Shown: positions 15,316 through 25,322, numbered from the stretch's first letter. The stretch: DNA of 64,000 nucleotides from Planctomycetota bacterium (GCA_029781135.1 JAKOXH010000029.1:1-64000), one strand, 5' to 3'. A program made the numbers and translations. The notes: a model not told the origin generated them from the letters alone.

Positions 15316-16338
15316 ATGAAATTACGTGTTGGAATTGTCGGACTCGGTCAGGCCTGGGAAACGCGCCACGCGCCAGCACTGCGTGCCTTGGCCGATCGAT
15401 TTGAGGTGCGAGCGTTTTGCGACCCCGTGGCCCATCGAGCGGCGGAGATTGCCCAGCGTTGGCCGGCACGCATGTGCGACGGTTTTCGTGCGCTGGCGAG
15501 CAGCAGCGATATCGATGCCGTGCTGTTGCTTTCGGCCCGTTGGTACGGAGCGTTGCCGATTTTCGCTGCCTGCGAAGCGGGCAAGGCGATTTACTGCTCG
15601 GCCGCGTTAGATCTCGAAACGCACGAAGCGGATGAAGTCCGCCGCCGTGTACGTGATGCCGGCGTGGCATTCATGGCAGAGTTTCCTTGCCGCTTGGCCC
15701 CTGCCACGTTGCGACTTAAGGAACTGATGGCTACACGGCTGGGATTGCCGCGACTACTTTTCTGCAATCGCCGGTTCACTTCGCGACCGGAGAACGAAGG
15801 TTCGATCTATACCTCGGATATGAGGCAGCTTACGGAGATGGTGGATTGGTGTCGCGATGTCGTGGGTACGGAACCATCGAGTGTTGTCGGCGCGAGCCAC
15901 AGTTCGGCGCCGCGCGGGGCGGCCGAACGCCACGAATCGGTGCCCAACGATTATTTAGTGATGACGCTCGATTTTTCGCCGCACGGCGAAGTTGGTTCTG
16001 GCCCAGTCGCTCAAATTGCCTGTGGTAGTTATGTTGCTCCGCAGTGGCACGAGGCCGCGTCCTTCCGCCGACCGGCGGATTTGCAGGTTGTCTGCCAGCG
16101 GGGCATCGCCTTCCTCGATTTGCCTCACACGCTGACATGGTTCGATGAGGCCGGCCAACACTCCGAAATGCTCGAACACGATCGCCCAGTTGGCGAGCAG
16201 TTGTTCATGCACTTCCACCGCCATGTCGGCAGCTTGGTGCAGAAGACATCTAGCCTGGAAGACGCCTACCGCGCGCTAGCGATCGTTAATAAGGCTCAAG
16301 AGAGTTACTCGCAGGGGTGCCGGCTCGAGTTGGACTAA
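15316..16338 (+). CDS. Gfo/Idh/MocA-family oxidoreductase (340 aa)
   Basis: The N-terminal Rossmann fold starts VGIVGLGQAWETRHAPAL and continues with FEVRAFCDP, the usual NAD(P)-binding opening of this family; the central part carries YCSAALDLETHEADEVRRRV. The C-terminal domain is the matching alpha/beta dimerisation and substrate half. Substrate unknown. The ATG at 15316 is chosen because it begins the family N-terminus; the frame opens at 15199, but that extension is repeat-encoded. No Shine-Dalgarno is evident, because the sequence just upstream is the CCTCGCTCCTCGC repeat. Confidence 0.85.
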   Translation: MKLRVGIVGLGQAWETRHAPALRALADRFEVRAFCDPVAHRAAEIAQRWPARMCDGFRALASSSDIDAVLLLSARWYGALPIFAACEAGKAIYCSAALDLETHEADEVRRRVRDAGVAFMAEFPCRLAPATLRLKELMATRLGLPRLLFCNRRFTSRPENEGSIYTSDMRQLTEMVDWCRDVVGTEPSSVVGASHSSAPRGAAERHESVPNDYLVMTLDFSPHGEVGSGPVAQIACGSYVAPQWHEAASFRRPADLQVVCQRGIAFLDLPHTLTWFDEAGQHSEMLEHDRPVGEQLFMHFHRHVGSLVQKTSSLEDAYRALAIVNKAQESYSQGCRLELD

Positions 16339-16530
16339 CGTTCGCGATGCACTCTCACTCGTTACCTATTGCTACATTAGCCCGCTTTAATTCTCCCCCA
16401 GTTGAGCCGCGTCCACCGCGGCTTTGGACCTGGATTTGCCGCGGTTTTCCCGCTAGAATCGCGGTTCTTTCGTAAAGTTCTGGATCGCCCAAACTGCGAT
16501 CTCCGATTGCGTCTTTTAGCCCAACTTAAC

Positions 16531-18597
16531 ATGTCCAATTCCACTCAAACCATCGAACAAACGGCCATCAACACCATCCGTACGCTGGCAATGGACGCTG
16601 TGGAGAAGGCGAACAGCGGGCATCCAGGTACGCCCATGGCGTTGGCGCCGGTAGCGTATCAGCTGTGGACGCAGCATTTGCGATACGACCCGACATCGCC
16701 GCTTTGGCCGAACCGCGATCGGTTCGTGTTGTCATGCGGTCATGCTTCGATGCTGCTGTATTCGCTGATTCACTTGGCCGGCATTCGCGAAGTGACGCCC
16801 GAAGGAAAGGCGACCAACGAGCCATCGCTGCCGCTGGATGAGATCAAGAACTTCCGGCAATGGGGCAGTCGCACGCCGGGGCATCCGGAAGTCAAACATA
16901 CGTCGGGCGTCGAGACCACAACTGGCCCGCTAGGCCAGGGTTGCGGCAACAGCGTGGGCATGGCAATCGCCTCGCGGTGGTTGGCCGCTCGCTACAACAA
17001 ACCGGGATTCGAACTGTTCGATTTCAACGTGTGGACGATGTGCAGCGACGGCGACTTGATGGAAGGCGTAGCGAACGAGGCTGCGTCGCTTGCCGGCCAT
17101 CTCCAACTGGCGAAACTTTGTTGGATTTACGACGACAATCGCATCACGATCGAAGGGAAAACCGATCTCGCTTTCAATGAAGACGTGGCCACACGATTCC
17201 GTGGGTTGGGTTGGCATGTGCTGGCCGTACAAGATGCCAATGATCTTGCAGCCCTGGACAAGGCGTATCGTGGATTTCTAGCGCAATCAGGCAGCCCGAC
17301 CCTGATCGTCGTCAAGAGCGTCATTGGCTACGGCGCCCCAACCAAGGCAGGCACTGCAAAGGCTCATGGCGAACCCTTGGGCGATGAGGAGATCGCCAAG
17401 ACGAAGGCGGCTTACGGCTGGCCGACCGATGCCAAATTCCTCGTGCCGCCCGAGGTGCCGCGGAACTTTCAAGAAACGCTCGGTGCGCGAGGAGCGCAGT
17501 TGCGTAAGGCCTGGGAGAAGTTGTTTGCCGATTATGAAAAGAAGTACCCGGAACCCGCTGCCGAACTGAAGATGATCGCATCGGCGCAACTCCCGAAGGG
17601 CTGGGATAGGGATCTGCCGACGTTTCCGGCGGATGCCAAGGGAATGGCGAGTCGCGTTTCCGGCGGCAAAGTTCTCAATGCCGTGGCAAAAAACATCCCC
17701 TGGGTTCTGGGCGGATCGGCCGATTTAGCCCCATCTACAAAAACATTGCTAACGTTCGATGAGGCGGGCGGTAGCTATTCGGCCGCCAACCCGGCCGGCC
17801 GAAATTTCCATTTTGGCATCCGCGAGCATGGCATGGTCGCGGCCGTCAATGGTATGACGCTGTGCGGCTTGCGGGCATACGGCTCGACCTTTTTTGTGTT
17901 TAGCGATTATTGTCGGCCGTCGATTCGCCTTGCCGCCCTGATGAAAGTGCCGTCGATCATCGTCTTTACGCACGATTCGATTGGAGTGGGCGAGGACGGG
18001 CCAACACACGAACCCATCGAGCAGTTGGCTGCTTGTCGCGCGATTCCGCGGCTCATCGTGCTGCGGCCAGCGGATGCCAATGAGGTTTCGGAAGCGTGGC
18101 GCGTGGCGATGCAGCAGTCGGATCGCCCCGTTGCGATGATCCTCACTCGGCAAGATTTGCCCACGCTTGATCGGTCGAAATACGCCGCCGCGGCCGGTGT
18201 GGAGAAGGGCGGCTACGTGCTGGCGGATGCGGCGGGCAAAGGCAGTCCCGACGTGATCCTCATGGCCACCGGCAGCGAAGTGCAATATGCCGTGGCCGCC
18301 CATGAGCAGTTGCAAGCCGCCGGGATTCGCAGCCGCGTTGTCAGCCTGCCGTCGTTTGAAATCTTCAATGAGCAGCCGACCAGTTACAAGAATGAAGTCT
18401 TGCCCGCGAGTGTCACTAAGCGCATCGCTGTCGAAGCGGGTGTCCGGCAATGCTGGGACCAGTATTTGGGGCCGCGGGGCGTATTTATTGGCTTAGACAC
18501 GTACGGCGCCTCTGCTCCGTATCAAGAAATCTACAAGCATCGGGGCATTACGGCCGAGTCGATCGTCGCCGCGGCAAAAGAACTTTGTGGGAAATAG
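16531..18597 (+). CDS. tkt: Transketolase (688 aa)
   Basis: Thiamine-diphosphate enzyme of the non-oxidative pentose phosphate pathway, moving two-carbon ketol units between sugar phosphates in the cytoplasm. Seen: HPGTPMAL (31-38), the TPP-binding SDGDLMEG motif (172-179), GIREHGM with the catalytic glutamate at about 432, EDGPTHEPIEQL (phosphate/donor site) and the C-terminal domain ending AKELCGK. The length is typical. The ATG at 16531 gives the usual N-terminus; the open frame upstream to 16402 is not family-like. It stands alone, with 192 bases upstream that may hold its promoter. Confidence 0.96.
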   Translation: MSNSTQTIEQTAINTIRTLAMDAVEKANSGHPGTPMALAPVAYQLWTQHLRYDPTSPLWPNRDRFVLSCGHASMLLYSLIHLAGIREVTPEGKATNEPSLPLDEIKNFRQWGSRTPGHPEVKHTSGVETTTGPLGQGCGNSVGMAIASRWLAARYNKPGFELFDFNVWTMCSDGDLMEGVANEAASLAGHLQLAKLCWIYDDNRITIEGKTDLAFNEDVATRFRGLGWHVLAVQDANDLAALDKAYRGFLAQSGSPTLIVVKSVIGYGAPTKAGTAKAHGEPLGDEEIAKTKAAYGWPTDAKFLVPPEVPRNFQETLGARGAQLRKAWEKLFADYEKKYPEPAAELKMIASAQLPKGWDRDLPTFPADAKGMASRVSGGKVLNAVAKNIPWVLGGSADLAPSTKTLLTFDEAGGSYSAANPAGRNFHFGIREHGMVAAVNGMTLCGLRAYGSTFFVFSDYCRPSIRLAALMKVPSIIVFTHDSIGVGEDGPTHEPIEQLAACRAIPRLIVLRPADANEVSEAWRVAMQQSDRPVAMILTRQDLPTLDRSKYAAAAGVEKGGYVLADAAGKGSPDVILMATGSEVQYAVAAHEQLQAAGIRSRVVSLPSFEIFNEQPTSYKNEVLPASVTKRIAVEAGVRQCWDQYLGPRGVFIGLDTYGASAPYQEIYKHRGITAESIVAAAKELCGK

Positions 18598-18802
18598 GCG
18601 GAGAACAGCAGGGTTGCGTAACTTAAAATGTTTCTGCCGGCCGACTCTTGAATTGCCATATTGAGCTGTGACGCCGCATTTTTTGAATCGGACGTTGGAA
18701 CGTAGTTGGCGCTGCCACGTCATCCGGCGATGTTGCCCCTTTTCCTATTCGGCCGGATAATGGAAGCAATTGCCATCCATTTCACACGCCGGCGATGCTA
18801 CC

Positions 18803-20656
18803 ATGCAAACTCGTCGTCTCTTTGTGCAGGCATTAGTTCTTGTCACGCTGCTCCCCTTCGCCGCGGTTGGCGCCGATATTCTTGCCGAAGTCCCCAGTGA
18901 CGCGCTCGGGTTCGTCGTGGTGCATGATTTGGCGACCTTGGAAGGAAAGATTGAGCGGCTGAGTTCAGTGACAGGTCGCAACCTTCCGCGGCCACTCACG
19001 TTCTTGAAAGCAATGGCCGGCGTTAGCGAAGGGGTCGATTCCAATGGTGACTTCCTACTTGCGTTCTTTCCAGATGCTGGCGACGGGCAAATTCAGTTCT
19101 GCGTTTGGTTGCCAATTAGAGACTATGACCAATTTCTCAAGTCGGTGCGTGGAACGGAGTCTCGACCCATTGCCGCGGCCACGTTGGCCGGTGAAAACGT
19201 GATCATCGCGCGCCATAACGATTGGGCGTTGATCATGGACCCAGAACAGCGAACACGTCTTGCCGATTTGGCCTCAAGCACTCCCTCATCGACTGTCATC
19301 GCAAATTGGAAAGACTGGATTGCTTCCAATGACGTGACCGGCGTGGCCTTCTCAACCGGCCTGCATCAGTTCAGCGATTGGCTCAGCGGCGATGATCCTG
19401 AACATGCTGACGAAAACCCGTTCGGATCTCTGAATAATCCGCGACATCAACGCGGTTTTCAACTTGTTGCGTTCAACGGCAGCCCAAAGGAGATACTGCA
19501 AAGCACTCGCCAGCAATTTCAAGAGTGGCTGGCGGCGGCCCCGGAAATGGCCGCGGCATTGCAGCAAGTGCCGGTCGCGGCGTGCGGAATTCGAGTCGAT
19601 AAGGACAACAATGCGGCGTTCAGCTTTCGGGCCGCAATGGATCGCGATCTCGCGGGTGAACTAGCCGATTCGACACCAACGAGGCATCAGGAACTGCCTT
19701 TCTCCGGCTATGCCGGCGGAGGCTTCGCGATGCAAGCTGCCGGCCATGTCTCGCGGTCACTTCTGTCGGCAGTCGGCACCACCTACTTGCGGCGCACAGT
19801 GGCGGATTTGAAGGCTGAGGAGCGAACCGAGTTGCGGGCGGATGCCCTTAAGCAGATGGAGGAAGCGATCGAACAGGCAGCCGCCGAAGTCAACGGAGTA
19901 CATCTTCTGAGCCAGCCGGGTGAGAAACCGCAACCGGTTTATACAAACGAGTTCGCGACACTCCGGGTAACCTCCGCGAAGAAATTCGTTGACCATGCCG
20001 GGGAAGTCATGCGGTTATGGAACACGGCCAATCGCGACGCCAAGGGTGGAACTCGCCTGGTCTTCGACGTGGAAGAAACGAAAATCGGTCAACATGCGGC
20101 GCAACACTATTCGCTGGATGTGGCTGCCTTGGATGGCGGCGTTGCCCTGCCGGAAATTCGCCAGGCAATGGAACGACTGTTCGGCCCCGGCGGAAAACTA
20201 CAAGCGTGGGTCGTGACGGTTGACGACAATACGGTGCTAGTAGCAATAGCCACGCCGGACCAAGTGACAGCTCTGGCAAATGTCTTGGATAAGAAACAGC
20301 CGATTGAATGGAAGTCGCCGGATTTCGCGCAGACGAACGCGCTCTTACCGGCCGAGGCAAGCGGGCGGATGTTTGTCGATCTGCATCGCTACGTGGACTG
20401 GCAAAATCGAGAGACCGCCGCTATGAACAGCACGCCAATCATTGGCGCGAAACCGACAGTCGATTTTCCCACGTCGCCGCCTGTCGGCGTTGCGTTCGGA
20501 ATCCGAGCCAGCGAAGCCTGGTGCGACGTTGTCGCCCCTGTGGATACGCTGGCCGCGGCCTCGCGATTCTACGAACAGAAGCAGCGGTCTCCCGTTCCGA
20601 GATTGAGGTCACGCGTGGTGGCACCGCGACCGGCAATTGCTCCGATGCCCAGGTAG
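18803..20656 (+). CDS. Exported hypothetical protein (617 aa)
   Basis: A clear signal peptide (MQTRRLFVQALVLVTLLPFAAVGA) precedes a large soluble domain beginning ILAEVPSDALGFVVVHDL. No catalytic motif was recognised. It resembles planctomycete exported proteins of about 600 residues that are uncharacterised. The C-terminal 35 residues are basic and proline-rich (RSPVPRLRSRVVAPRPAIAPMPR). ATG 18803 is preferred over 18770 because it places the signal peptide at the N-terminus. It is convergent with the amidohydrolase, only 31 bases away. Confidence 0.65.
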   Translation: MQTRRLFVQALVLVTLLPFAAVGADILAEVPSDALGFVVVHDLATLEGKIERLSSVTGRNLPRPLTFLKAMAGVSEGVDSNGDFLLAFFPDAGDGQIQFCVWLPIRDYDQFLKSVRGTESRPIAAATLAGENVIIARHNDWALIMDPEQRTRLADLASSTPSSTVIANWKDWIASNDVTGVAFSTGLHQFSDWLSGDDPEHADENPFGSLNNPRHQRGFQLVAFNGSPKEILQSTRQQFQEWLAAAPEMAAALQQVPVAACGIRVDKDNNAAFSFRAAMDRDLAGELADSTPTRHQELPFSGYAGGGFAMQAAGHVSRSLLSAVGTTYLRRTVADLKAEERTELRADALKQMEEAIEQAAAEVNGVHLLSQPGEKPQPVYTNEFATLRVTSAKKFVDHAGEVMRLWNTANRDAKGGTRLVFDVEETKIGQHAAQHYSLDVAALDGGVALPEIRQAMERLFGPGGKLQAWVVTVDDNTVLVAIATPDQVTALANVLDKKQPIEWKSPDFAQTNALLPAEASGRMFVDLHRYVDWQNRETAAMNSTPIIGAKPTVDFPTSPPVGVAFGIRASEAWCDVVAPVDTLAAASRFYEQKQRSPVPRLRSRVVAPRPAIAPMPR

Positions 20657-20687
20657 ACTCTTTACGATTGCTCGCCGCGAATTCAAG

Positions 20688-21905
20688 CTAGACAACGTTT
20701 AGATTCCGACCGCGGTACCAGATTCGGATCGCTGGCGAATCGCTGGCCAGCAGAGACGATAACAAGCTGTCTGGCGAGTCGCTTGCGGAATCCGTTAAAG
20801 GTACAGCAATGATATTCGCAAGCTTGCCGGGCGACAGGCTGCCCGCTTCATTGCTTAGCCCTAAAGCCTCGGCACCAGCCAAGGTGCCCATTCGCAGCAC
20901 ATCGTGTGGAGAAATGGCGGGATGAGTACGGGCTACGAAACGCATTTCGGCGAGTAGGCTTAAATCAGGGTTTGATGCGCGGCTGTCGGTTCCCAATGCA
21001 ACTTGAACCCCACGAGCCAGCATTTCTTCAAGTGGATACGGCGCGTGCTGAAAATATGCATGAGTGCGAGGACAGTAGACGAGTGACACATGCTCTCGGT
21101 TTTCAGCGATGAACGTTAGCTCGTCGTTGTCCAAATAATTCCCATGAACGACGAGTGACCGAGGCGCTTTGGCCAATTCCTGCAAGTAGATGAGCGGTCG
21201 TGTGCCAGGAGAAATTACGCTGGCGTCCCACATGCTCCGCTCGTCGAGCAGCTCTTGAAACGGCCCCGTGCGGCTAGCGAGTAGCTCGAGTTCGTCGCGG
21301 CTTTCCGCCAGGTGCATGGCGACCGGGAAATTCCGCATCCGCGATTCAGCCACGAGCTTCCGCAATAGGTCGGGTGATACGGTATAAGGCGCATGCGGGC
21401 TGATACCGATGCGGCGGCCAGCGTTTCGTCGGTCGTCGAGTTTTTCAATTAGTGCGGCGGTCGCCGATTCCGCACGAGCCCGGGAAAAACCGATAACCTC
21501 AAAAAACGAAACGCAATCTGGTTCGGTCGTACCCGCCCCCGCGACCGTCGTAGCAATATCGCCGATGGTCGTTACGCCATGGGCCATGCTTTCGCGCAAA
21601 CCCTTCGCGACAGCATCAACAGTGACCACTTCGCCGCGCCCCCGTTCCGCGATGACGAGCCGAATCCAATCGACGAGCAACATTCCTGCCCGCCCGAGCG
21701 GCTTTCGCAAATGGCTGAATTCCAGGTGCGTATGGGCGTTTACCAGCCCCGGCAGCAACGCAACCGAGCCCAAATCGGTCACGGTTGCATTTGCGGCCGG
21801 CTTACCTACGTCGACGATGCGGTCGCCTTCGATTGTCACCACGCCGCCCACAATTGGCAGACGATCGACGGGAAACACAACGCAGGCTCGCAACGATATT
21901 GGCAT
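20688..21905 (-). CDS. mqnX: TRZ/ATZ-type amidohydrolase, probable aminodeoxyfutalosine deaminase (405 aa)
   Basis: Metal-dependent deaminase of the amidohydrolase superfamily. Metal and substrate residues are visible: NAHTHLEFS (H58, H60), SPHAPYTVS, MHLAESRDE, VVHGNYLD and LGTDSRASN. With mqnA and mqnC on the same strand a few kilobases upstream, the likely job is deamination of aminodeoxyfutalosine to futalosine in menaquinone synthesis. This is inferred from context: the family also includes methylthioadenosine and other purine deaminases. A serine/aspartate-rich patch near residues 373-390 is odd. Confidence 0.72.
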   Translation of the reverse strand: MPISLRACVVFPVDRLPIVGGVVTIEGDRIVDVGKPAANATVTDLGSVALLPGLVNAHTHLEFSHLRKPLGRAGMLLVDWIRLVIAERGRGEVVTVDAVAKGLRESMAHGVTTIGDIATTVAGAGTTEPDCVSFFEVIGFSRARAESATAALIEKLDDRRNAGRRIGISPHAPYTVSPDLLRKLVAESRMRNFPVAMHLAESRDELELLASRTGPFQELLDERSMWDASVISPGTRPLIYLQELAKAPRSLVVHGNYLDNDELTFIAENREHVSLVYCPRTHAYFQHAPYPLEEMLARGVQVALGTDSRASNPDLSLLAEMRFVARTHPAISPHDVLRMGTLAGAEALGLSNEAGSLSPGKLANIIAVPLTDSASDSPDSLLSSLLASDSPAIRIWYRGRNLNVV

Positions 21906-21935
21906 AGACTATTGATTATAGCCGCCCCTACGCCT

Positions 21936-22109
21936 CGTTCCCACGCGCCGCGTGGGAACGCAAACGGGTGCCCTTGCGTAGATAACAACATTCTCAAGAC
22001 CTCGACGCAGAGCGTCGTGCAACTGTGTTCTCACGCAGAGCGTGGGAGCAAGAAGTTCCGCGTGGGAACAAGAAGTAAAGACCTCGTTCTCACGCTCTGC
22101 GTGGGAACG
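21936..22109. repeat. Cluster of GTTCCCACG/CGTGGGAAC palindromes
   Basis: Perfect or near-perfect hairpins: CGTTCCCACGC/GCGTGGGAACG at 21936-21960, a degenerate one at about 22027-22065, and CGTTCTCACGC.../GCGTGGGAACG at 22085-22109. The same word forms an isolated palindrome at 58820-58848. They fill the gap between the amidohydrolase and the ABC permease. Confidence 0.85.
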
Positions 22110-22120
22110 AGACGTAGACG

Positions 22121-24502
22121 TTACGATAGCTGCGATTTCGCAGGTTCAGAAGCAACTGGGGCAAACGCCTGCAGCGATTGCCGCGAGCGGGCATCGGAGA
22201 TCTGCTCTTCGCGCGTTGCTTGGTAAGGCAGCCGTTTTAGCCATGCGAATAGCACGGCGGCCAGTCCACCACAAAGCAACATCAGCGGCCAGGTGTAGAG
22301 AATCTGCCCCGGGCTCGGCTCATAAACGACGTTGGTTAAACCTGGATGCTGCTGAAGCGCCTGCGGCCAAAGTTGCGTGGCGAACATCAGTCCGTTGTAG
22401 GTCATATGGAATAACATGCATGGCACGATGCTGCCCGTTTGCACGGCAATGTAACCGATCGCCAGGCCGACAATCGCCGCGGCCAGCGATTGCTGCGCTA
22501 GGCCGTGGGCCATGCCAAAAAAGACGGCTGATAGCCCGATCGCCCACCACTTGCTGCCGATATGTCGCAGGCCCGAAAGCACGAACCCGCGAAAAGCAAG
22601 TTCTTCACAAAACGCCGGCAACACCGCCATTATTACGTACGGCAGCCATGCATAGGGAGCCGTTTGCAGAAGTTGCGTGAAGCCCTCCAAGTCACTCTGC
22701 ACTTCATGCTGCACGGGGTACAGCTCCCGAATCCAGGTCGCGAGCTGCAATCCTAACGGGTGTAACAGCACTGCGAGCGACACCGCGACCATGCATGTAA
22801 TCAATCGAGGAACACGAACCAGCAAGAGCGATTGGCGCGGTCGCCCCGTGAGAATGATGGCCATCAACAGGGCGGGCAGGGCGATGCACACCACCTGGCT
22901 GATAAATAACACCAGCGTCAAGAATCGAAAGTCCGGCACTGCCGGAACGTGCGCCGAAACCGCGATCTGCACGAAGAATTGAATCACATAGATCAGCGTC
23001 ACGCAGAAGAACGCCTGGGCCAAGGTGGGTGTATCCTGTCGATCGCGAACCAAGTGTACCAGCCAACGCTTGGGGTCAAGCCGTTCGCTCTCGCGGAACA
23101 GCACCGACTCTTGATTGAATTGATATACGGCCCAACGAATGGCCAGGTGGCAGCACACCAGCGTGACCGCACAGACGGGCACAAAATAACGTAGTGCTTC
23201 CGCGTAATTGCTTTGCACGAGGCTCATCACGAGCAGCACGACCCCCATGATCGGAACCAGGCTGTTGCCCAAATTCAATTCGATACCGGGCTGCAGCGGC
23301 AGCATCATGAGTGGCATGCTCACGAGAAACAGAGGTATCAAATAGTACTGACCTTCTTTCGTGCTGCGGGCAAAGGCCGCACACGCGAGGCATAGTGCGC
23401 TGAAGAAAGCCGACATTGGCAGAAGGGCCGCTACGAGCCACAGTAACGACGGAATTGGCGGTAGCTGCATTCCCTCGGCCAGATCGACCCGCGGCATCGC
23501 GCTGAGTTGCGTCATCACATAACGGGCCGTCATTCCCAGGCTCGCCAGGTTCAACAGTGCCGTGGCGGTACTAAAGGTCATCACGGTCAGAAGTTTGCCC
23601 CACACAATTTCAATGCGAGCGGCCGGGCTGGAGAGCAGCGTTTCCAGCGTACCGCGCTCCTTTTCACCAGCACACAAATCGACGGCCGGATAGAATGCTC
23701 CCGTCAAAGCCCAAATGATCAGCACGAACGGCAAAATCTTCGACCACATGAGCGCCTGCTGCTGGCGTCGTTCCGCGATATCATGCGGCTGCAAATCGAA
23801 CGGACGAACCACATTCGCCGGAATCTCGCTCGCGAGCAGGTTTTCACGCCCAATTTGCGACCTCCACGCATCGAGCACTTGCTCGACTTGCATATTGGCA
23901 ATGGCCGACTTTTCCTTGCTGGAGTTCGAGGTCAGTTGCGGTCTTGGGATATCCACCGGCGGCAACCTGGCGGCTTGTTCATGGCCGCCTTCCGCCCGCG
24001 CCTTGATTTGGGCATGCAGCTCGCGTAATCGGTGGCCGAAGTCGGCTGGAAAATGCAAAACGACCTGCACGTCGCCCGTCTTCAGCCGTTCTTCTGCCGC
24101 GATTAGCACAGCGTCTCTTGCCGATTCGGCGTCCTCGCCGCCGGAGGCATGAGCATGCGGTTTTTTTGCGGAAGGTACGGATGGGGGCGTTGCAGCGTTT
24201 TCATTCGGCGCGAACTCCAAGTGCAGCCAATCCGCCAACTTGGGATCCGCCATCAAATTCGCTGCGAACTTGCCATTCTCAAACAGCGGCGGCAGAGTGT
24301 GTTCCGCCTGCAACTGCTCGGCGCCAATAATTAAAATGACCGGCTCGCTCTTGCGCACGAATTGCGATAGCTGAAAGACACTCATCCCCAACAGCGGATA
24401 TAAGAGCATCGGCAACACCGCAATCATGAACAATGTCCGCCGATCGCGCAGTTGATCGCGAATCTCGCGGGCATAGATCAGACGTATGTTGCGCCAATTC
24501 AT
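22121..24502 (-). CDS. ABC-2 type permease fused to a CPBP intramembrane protease (793 aa)
   Basis: The N-terminal half is a NatB-like ABC-2 exporter subunit: a first helix after MNWRNIRLIYAREIRDQ, a large extracytoplasmic loop, then a helical bundle with AGEKERGTLETLLSSP. The C-terminal ~170 residues carry the CPBP (CAAX/Abi) motifs EELAFRG, FFGMAHG and HMTYN in the expected order, so all metal-ligand positions are present. ATG 24502 is chosen because it begins the exporter N-terminus; the frame extends to 24571 through a GTGAGTAAGTG repeat. It pairs with the ATPase just upstream. Substrate unknown; sodium or drug export is suggested only by NatAB similarity. Confidence 0.88.
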   Translation of the reverse strand: MNWRNIRLIYAREIRDQLRDRRTLFMIAVLPMLLYPLLGMSVFQLSQFVRKSEPVILIIGAEQLQAEHTLPPLFENGKFAANLMADPKLADWLHLEFAPNENAATPPSVPSAKKPHAHASGGEDAESARDAVLIAAEERLKTGDVQVVLHFPADFGHRLRELHAQIKARAEGGHEQAARLPPVDIPRPQLTSNSSKEKSAIANMQVEQVLDAWRSQIGRENLLASEIPANVVRPFDLQPHDIAERRQQQALMWSKILPFVLIIWALTGAFYPAVDLCAGEKERGTLETLLSSPAARIEIVWGKLLTVMTFSTATALLNLASLGMTARYVMTQLSAMPRVDLAEGMQLPPIPSLLWLVAALLPMSAFFSALCLACAAFARSTKEGQYYLIPLFLVSMPLMMLPLQPGIELNLGNSLVPIMGVVLLVMSLVQSNYAEALRYFVPVCAVTLVCCHLAIRWAVYQFNQESVLFRESERLDPKRWLVHLVRDRQDTPTLAQAFFCVTLIYVIQFFVQIAVSAHVPAVPDFRFLTLVLFISQVVCIALPALLMAIILTGRPRQSLLLVRVPRLITCMVAVSLAVLLHPLGLQLATWIRELYPVQHEVQSDLEGFTQLLQTAPYAWLPYVIMAVLPAFCEELAFRGFVLSGLRHIGSKWWAIGLSAVFFGMAHGLAQQSLAAAIVGLAIGYIAVQTGSIVPCMLFHMTYNGLMFATQLWPQALQQHPGLTNVVYEPSPGQILYTWPLMLLCGGLAAVLFAWLKRLPYQATREEQISDARSRQSLQAFAPVASEPAKSQLS

Positions 24503-24504
24503 GT

Positions 24505-24592
24505 GGGGGGAAGTGAGTAAGTGAGTGGGTGAGTAAGTGGATGGATTGTTATTCGCAAAGGACCTATTCACCTACTCACGTACTCACCATTT
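24505..24592. repeat. GTGAGTAAGTGAG inverted repeat between ATPase and permease
   Basis: The left arm AGTGAGTAAGTGAGTGGGTG (24511-24530) and following words face CACCTACTCACGTACTCACC (24573-24592). The repeat fills the gap between the two exporter genes and runs into the last codons of the ATPase. Confidence 0.7.
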
Positions 24593-25322
24593 CTCTCCGT
24601 ATTAGTTGAAAAAACAACTCTTCTAAATCTCGCTCCGCGTGTTGATCGCGGAGTTCATCCAACGTACCTTCAGCCAGGATGTGACCACGGTGCATGATTG
24701 CCACGCGGTCGCAGAGCCGCTCTGCCTCGCGCATGATGTGCGTCGAAAACAAAATGCACTTGCCCTGGTCGCGTAGTTCCGCCACGGTATCGAGCAGCGC
24801 TCGTGCCACGAGCACGTCGAGCCCGGTGGTCGCCTCATCGAAGATGAGCACCGGCGGATCGTGCACGATCGCGCGGGCAATCGACACTTTCTGCTTCATG
24901 CCGGTCGACATCTTCGCGCCAAGCAAGTCGCGAATCTCTTGCATCTGCAACCGCTCGAACAAGAGTTCCATGCGCTCGCGCAATTCATCATCGTCCAGGC
25001 CGTACAACCGGCCGAAATACTCGACCATTTCCCAGGCCGTCATGCGATCGTAAACGGCCGTGTTCGCGGAGATGAAGCCGATTTGGTGGCGGACCATCTC
25101 CGGTTGTGTTACGCAATCGAAGCCGCCAATGATCGCGGTACCGCTGGTGGGCTGCAGCACGGTGCTGAGAATTCGCAGAGCGGTCGTCTTGCCTGCCCCA
25201 TTGGGGCCGAGCAGGCCGTAAACCTGGCCCGCCTTCGCCGAGAATGTGAGCTGCGAGAGCGCCAGCACCTCGCCGCGCGTCAGATCGGAGTACGCCTTCG
25301 TGAGGGATCTGACATCGATCAT
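24576..25322 (-). CDS. ABC transporter ATPase, NatA-like (248 aa)
   Basis: Nucleotide-binding subunit that powers the permease encoded next. Walker [15 protein letters not shown] near residue 39, signature [14 protein letters not shown], Walker [13 protein letters not shown] and the H-loop STHIMREAE are all intact. The last residues are partly encoded by a CTCACC repeat that also fills the 73-base gap to the permease start. The motif set and size match NatA-type exporters. Confidence 0.93.
   Translation of the reverse strand: MIDVRSLTKAYSDLTRGEVLALSQLTFSAKAGQVYGLLGPNGAGKTTALRILSTVLQPTSGTAIIGGFDCVTQPEMVRHQIGFISANTAVYDRMTAWEMVEYFGRLYGLDDDELRERMELLFERLQMQEIRDLLGAKMSTGMKQKVSIARAIVHDPPVLIFDEATTGLDVLVARALLDTVAELRDQGKCILFSTHIMREAERLCDRVAIMHRGHILAEGTLDELRDQHAERDLEELFFQLIRREMVST

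Noticed and set aside
17749..18450. Minus-strand ORF of 233 aa inside transketolase
   Set aside because: Antisense shadow of a gene with all transketolase motifs.
21579..22226. ORFs of 215 and 212 aa across the GTTCCCACG palindromes
   Set aside because: They are assembled from repeat translation and the reverse strand of two real genes.
22121..24502. Sequencing or assembly join producing the ABC-2/CPBP fusion
   Set aside because: One uninterrupted frame covers both halves, motifs are intact, and similar fusions are known in planctomycete annotations.
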